Below, in pieces: positions 60,831 through 64,000 of a DNA stretch of 64,000 nucleotides. A model generated the notes under the pieces. It ran no database searches. It had not been told where the DNA came from and saw nothing but the letters and a program-made list of their open reading frames with translations. This DNA is from Paenibacillus_E sp040812395 (GTDB lineage Bacteria > Bacillota > Bacilli > Paenibacillales > NBRC-103111): assembly GCF_040812395.1 (NCBI RefSeq), contig NZ_JBFNXH010000009.1:62001-126000 (forward strand), written 5' to 3'. The stretch's first letter is position 1; every line of letters starts with the position of its first letter. The translations under genes and the position numbers were made by a program.

Positions 60831-61712
60831 TTATTTGGATGGCACTGTACCGATCCACTTTTCATAAATTTTGTTGTACTCGCCGCTTCCTTGCAACTTC
60901 TTCAACGCTTCATTCACGGCTGTTTGGAGAGAGGATTCGCCTTTTTTCATGGCAATACCGTAAGGCTCATCTGTGAACGGCTCGCCAACCACTTCGAAGT
61001 TCTTATCCTGAGCCATCATGCCGTACAGAATCGCGTTATCTGTCGTCAAGGTCTCGCCTTGACCCGCCTTCAGCGCACTGAAAGCGTCTTGATAGTTATC
61101 GAACTCAAGTACGTTGACATCAGGCACTTTGGCTTTGATATTCGCAACGGATGTAGAACCCTTTACAGCCAGCACTTTGGTTGCTTTTTTAATATCCGCG
61201 ATACTCTTGATCGGGCTGCCCTTTTTCACGAGCAGGGACTGGCCCGCTTTGAAATACACATCAGAGAACTCTACCTGTTTCTTACGTTCTTCGGTAATCG
61301 TCATTGTCGCTACAATCAAATCAATTTCCTTGTTGTCGAGCATAGGGATCCGCGTTTTGGAGGTAACTTCCTTCAACTCGATTTTCTTCTCATCCCCGAG
61401 AATTTCTTTGGCGAGCGCTTTGGAGATATCCACGTCGAAGCCTTCTACCTCGCCGCCAGTCGGGTTCTTCAAGCCGAACAGCTTCGTATCATACTTCACG
61501 CCAACCACCAGCTTGCCTCTGCTCTTGATTTCATCCAGCACCGTTGCGCCGCCTGCCGGCTTCGCGCCGCTTGGAGCACTGCTGCTTGCAGGACTGGCCG
61601 CAGGGGTGCTTGTCGCCCCGCCCGTCGTTTTTGCTGCAGTTCCACACCCTGCTAATACGAATACCGAAGCCATCATAAACGCAAACCCGCTTGCCATCCA
61701 TTTTCTTTTCAT
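60831..61712 (-). CDS. glnH: Glutamine-type amino-acid-binding lipoprotein
   Basis: The 293-residue lipoprotein has a lipobox (FVLAGCGTA), an Ala/Ser/Pro-rich linker and a family-3 solute-binding fold: GKLVVGVKYDTKLFGLKNPT, VEGFDVDISKALAKEILG, IDLIVATMTITEERKKQVEF, AVKGSTSVANIK and EPYGIAMKKG. The segments with Arg, Thr and Asp that hold the amino-acid backbone are present (TMTIT...R). The ATG at 61712 has AAGGAG 6 nt upstream. Glutamine specificity is inferred from the GlnK/GlnL neighbours. Confidence 0.9.
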   Translation of the reverse strand: MKRKWMASGFAFMMASVFVLAGCGTAAKTTGGATSTPAASPASSSAPSGAKPAGGATVLDEIKSRGKLVVGVKYDTKLFGLKNPTGGEVEGFDVDISKALAKEILGDEKKIELKEVTSKTRIPMLDNKEIDLIVATMTITEERKKQVEFSDVYFKAGQSLLVKKGSPIKSIADIKKATKVLAVKGSTSVANIKAKVPDVNVLEFDNYQDAFSALKAGQGETLTTDNAILYGMMAQDKNFEVVGEPFTDEPYGIAMKKGESSLQTAVNEALKKLQGSGEYNKIYEKWIGTVPSK

Positions 61713-61740
61713 CATCTTCTCCTTGCTCCCCTCTATTTGT

Positions 61741-62469
61741 TTAATGATGTAACACCCGATTCAGAAACAATCGTGCTCTCTCCTCGCGAGGGTTAGAGAA
61801 GAATTCGCCCGGAGGCGACTCCTCGACGATCTGCCCTTTGTCCATAAAAACGACGCGATCCGCCACGTCCCTGGCGAAGCCCATTTCGTGCGTAACTACA
61901 ACCATTGTCATCCCCTCGTGCGCCAGCGCCTTCATCACATCGAGCACCTCGCCGACCATCTCCGGATCTAACGCCGAGGTTGGTTCATCAAATAACATAA
62001 TTTTCGGCTTCATCGCCAGCCCCCTTGCAATCGCTACGCGCTGCTGCTGACCGCCGGAAAGCTGAGAGGGAAAGCTCTGCGCCTTATCCTGAATGCCAAC
62101 CTTCTCCAGGTAGTACATCGCAACCTCTTCGGCTTCTTTCTTCGCCATGCCCCGTACTTTGATCGGCGCCAGCGTAATATTGTCAATGACCTTCTTGTGG
62201 GGATACAAGTTAAAATGCTGAAACACCATCCCGATATCCCGCCGCACCTGGTTCATATCCGTCTTCTTATCACTTACGCGGCATGCATTCACGATAAGCT
62301 CACCGCTTGTGATGGTTTCCAATCGGTTGATGCACCGTAGCATGGTGCTTTTACCGGAGCCCGAGGGACCTACAACCACGACCACTTCACCCTGCTTGAC
62401 TTGAAGATTGATACGCTTAAGGACGTGAAAATCGCCATAATGCTTCTCCACTTGCTGAAATGAGATCAA
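61741..62469 (-). CDS. glnQ: Amino-acid ABC transporter ATPase
   Basis: The 242-residue ATPase has Walker A VGPSGSGKSTMLRCIN, Q-loop MVFQHFNLYP, signature LSGGQQQRVAIARGLA, Walker B IMLFDEPTSALDPEM and the switch His in VVVTHEMGFARDVAD, all intact. It is the first gene of the importer operon, starting with TTG at 62469 after GGGGGGG. An AT-rich promoter region lies upstream. Confidence 0.93.
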   Translation of the reverse strand: MISFQQVEKHYGDFHVLKRINLQVKQGEVVVVVGPSGSGKSTMLRCINRLETITSGELIVNACRVSDKKTDMNQVRRDIGMVFQHFNLYPHKKVIDNITLAPIKVRGMAKKEAEEVAMYYLEKVGIQDKAQSFPSQLSGGQQQRVAIARGLAMKPKIMLFDEPTSALDPEMVGEVLDVMKALAHEGMTMVVVTHEMGFARDVADRVVFMDKGQIVEESPPGEFFSNPREERARLFLNRVLHH

Positions 62470-62596
62470 TGGAACCCCCCCTTCACTGGATCATCCATCA
62501 TTAATAGTGTGAATTATTTGTTATATAAACTAACATATGATGTATTTAAATATTGCCGAATAACTATGAAATCTTATGCAATCCGACATTCGAAAA

Positions 62597-62632
62597 TAAA
62601 AAAAGTATCCCGACGATTCGAGATACTTTCGT
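62597..62632 (-). terminator. Intrinsic terminator of the nucleotidase gene
   Basis: On the minus strand AAAGTATC and GATACTTT form a stem with a 12-nt loop followed by TTTTTTT. It lies about 25 bp after the nucleotidase stop and upstream of the glnQ promoter. Confidence 0.85.
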
Positions 62633-62655
62633 TTTGCATGCCTCTGAAAATATAA

Positions 62656-64000
62656 CTATTTCTTCTCCACGATACGGCCTTCCGTTTTCGGTGAGACTGT
62701 CTTCTGCTTGATCAGCGTCTCCTCAATCAGCTCGTACAGCGTAATTCCGGTGTTGTACGCCTTTTTGCCCTTAAACATCTCGTACCCGTCGCCGCCCGCA
62801 GCCATAAAGTCATTCGTCGCAATGCGATACGTCTTGTTCACATCGAGCGGTTGTCCGCCGATCTTCACCTCCACAATCCGCGAGCCTGCTGGACTCGAAG
62901 GATTCCATACAAAGGTCAGTCCGCTAACTTGCGGGAACCGTCCGGCACCGTTCTCCACCTGCGATACGCCGTTTTCCAGCGCCGCTTTCAGTTCGCTTCC
63001 CTTAGCTTCCAGCACAACCACGGTGTTCGGGAACGGCAATACGTCGTACAACGCCTTTTTCGTGATATCTCCTGGTTTGATTTCCGTCCGTATTCCCCCG
63101 CCGTTGGTGATCGCAACATCCGCTTCATAGCCTTTAATCGTCTTGGAGCGAGCAACCATCGCATCCGTCATATAATTTCCGATATTCGACTCCTTCTTGC
63201 GTACGATGTTGCGATCGCCTTCAAGCAGCACGTCAGTATGCGCAATCGTCACGTTCAGCGATTTATCGATGGTGTCCGTCACCTGCTTGACGAGCTTGGC
63301 CATGTCGGCATCTTCGGCAACCTTCTCGTCATATTCCTTAAGGCTGTCAGACAAAGCCACCAGCTTACCGTTCAAATAATACAAGTCGGCCCGGCCGAGC
63401 GACTTGAAATACTCCCAGTCCTGCACAATGTAGGTGCCGTTCACGAGCTCCGGCTTGGACAGCTTCGTATGCGAATGACCGCCGATAATCAGTTCGATTC
63501 CCGGAACCTGCTTGGCGATCTCGCGGTCGATCTCAACCCCATTATGCGAGAGGACAATGATGTGCTCACCCTTGCCTTTTAATTCTGCAACTTGATCTTT
63601 CGCCGTCTGGACAGGATCGCGGAACGTTAGCCCCTTAACATTATCGGGGTGCGTCAGAATCGCCGTTTCCGATGTGACAAGGCCAATAATCGCGAATTTC
63701 TGTCCGCCTGCTTCAAAGCGGTACACCGGATCCAGCAGCGTTTTGCCATCTGCTTTAACGACATTGGCCCCGAGCATAGGATAAGGCAGCATACTGCGAA
63801 GCTTCAGGGTCTGCTCGGATCCGTAGTCAAATTCATGATTGCCAGCTTCCATCGCATTAATGCCTAACGCTTTCAGAAGCGGCAGCAAGGATTCCCCTTT
63901 GGACTGATTGACAAATACCGTGCCTTGAAACGTATCCCCAGCATCCACCAACTGGAAGTTGGGGTTTTCCGCGCGCCATTGCTTCAAAATCGTCGCGATT
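62656..64000 (-). CDS. 5'-nucleotidase / 2',3'-cyclic phosphodiesterase, 5' end outside window
   Basis: The frame is open to the right window edge, so the N-terminus (signal peptide and first DxH metal motif) is missing. Visible parts: LVDAGDTFQGTVF (metal Asp), AMEAGNHEFDYG (Asn-His), HIIVLSHNGVEID, LIIGGHSHTKL (GHSH) of the calcineurin-like metallophosphatase domain, and the C-terminal 5'-nucleotidase substrate domain with ITNGGGIRTEIKPGDI and the nucleobase-stacking region NDFMAAGGDGYEMF. It is probably secreted or wall-attached and frees phosphate and nucleosides. A TTG at 63987 is an internal codon, not the start. Confidence 0.92.
   Translation of the reverse strand, partial: IATILKQWRAENPNFQLVDAGDTFQGTVFVNQSKGESLLPLLKALGINAMEAGNHEFDYGSEQTLKLRSMLPYPMLGANVVKADGKTLLDPVYRFEAGGQKFAIIGLVTSETAILTHPDNVKGLTFRDPVQTAKDQVAELKGKGEHIIVLSHNGVEIDREIAKQVPGIELIIGGHSHTKLSKPELVNGTYIVQDWEYFKSLGRADLYYLNGKLVALSDSLKEYDEKVAEDADMAKLVKQVTDTIDKSLNVTIAHTDVLLEGDRNIVRKKESNIGNYMTDAMVARSKTIKGYEADVAITNGGGIRTEIKPGDITKKALYDVLPFPNTVVVLEAKGSELKAALENGVSQVENGAGRFPQVSGLTFVWNPSSPAGSRIVEVKIGGQPLDVNKTYRIATNDFMAAGGDGYEMFKGKKAYNTGITLYELIEETLIKQKTVSPKTEGRIVEKK

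Noticed and set aside
60792..61655. 287-codon open frame on the plus strand
   Set aside because: Antisense to the amino-acid-binding lipoprotein gene; no ribosome site and no recognisable domain.
62656..63987. Complete nucleotidase gene starting at the TTG at 63987
   Set aside because: The frame stays open to the window edge with family-like codons upstream, and the first metal-binding motif is missing, so the start lies outside.

Overview
The window looks like chromosomal DNA of a Paenibacillus-type Firmicute. Support for this: strong GGAGG-type ribosome binding sites with frequent TTG/GTG starts, a T-box leader in front of thrS, a TPP riboswitch in front of a Bacillus-order thiamin operon, LplA/LplB/YtcP-type sugar importers with a YesM/YesN-type two-component system, a GlnK/GlnL pair, and a bacterial nitric oxide synthase. 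I saw no tRNA, rRNA, insertion sequence or CRISPR array. Both window ends cut genes: a secreted YD-repeat protein on the left and a 5'-nucleotidase on the right.

Layout. 1-5810: two secreted YD/RHS-type genes. 6325-19408: a sugar-metabolism region with an isomerase-like protein, an AraC regulator, a solute-binding protein with a YesN/YesM-type system, then T-box-thrS on the opposite strand, then a second, closely similar solute-binding protein with its two permeases. 19093-21762: a decaying stretch with a DinB pseudogene, a WYL regulator without its DNA-binding domain, a C-terminally clipped YdeI-like gene and coding remnants. 21763-23486: an M29 aminopeptidase with its winged-helix regulator. 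23719-30955: the thiamin operon (tenI-thiO-thiS-thiG, a repeat-filled gap, thiD-thiE-thiC) under a TPP riboswitch. 31005-33293: two divergent transporters. 33370-52098: the most unusual region (below). 52141-56444: NO synthase, pirin, a lipoprotein esterase and small genes. 57149-62469: a glutamine-type ABC importer with the GlnK/GlnL-type sensor pair in one direction.

The 33-52 kb locus combines markers of contractile-injection (eCIS-type) systems, namely a DUF4157 protein with a C-terminal HExxH, a helical protein with the same 'QRTxGNRA' motif, and a DUF4280 PAAR-like tip protein, with a probable seven-gene operon: a TolC-like coiled-coil protein fused to copper-amine-oxidase-N domains, a membrane cyclase homologue that has lost its catalytic residues, a GNAT enzyme, an NTP-transporter-like protein with HEAT repeats and a cyclic-nucleotide-binding domain, and a complete RsbW/RsbV/RsbU-type partner switch. 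A ten-repeat MORN membrane protein follows the DUF4280 gene. No tail sheath, tube or baseplate genes lie in the window, so this looks like a control and effector module whose injection machine, if it exists, is elsewhere. I consider it the best candidate for an undescribed system.

A second pattern at a different scale is a family of intergenic elements of about 175-178 bp (copies at 6129, 14973, 21486, 27270, 55750 and 56766). Each carries two GGAAC-type blocks followed by two GTTCC-type blocks with nearly identical spacing, forming a regular dyad. A separate 112-bp tandem array fills the gap upstream of the DUF4157 gene.
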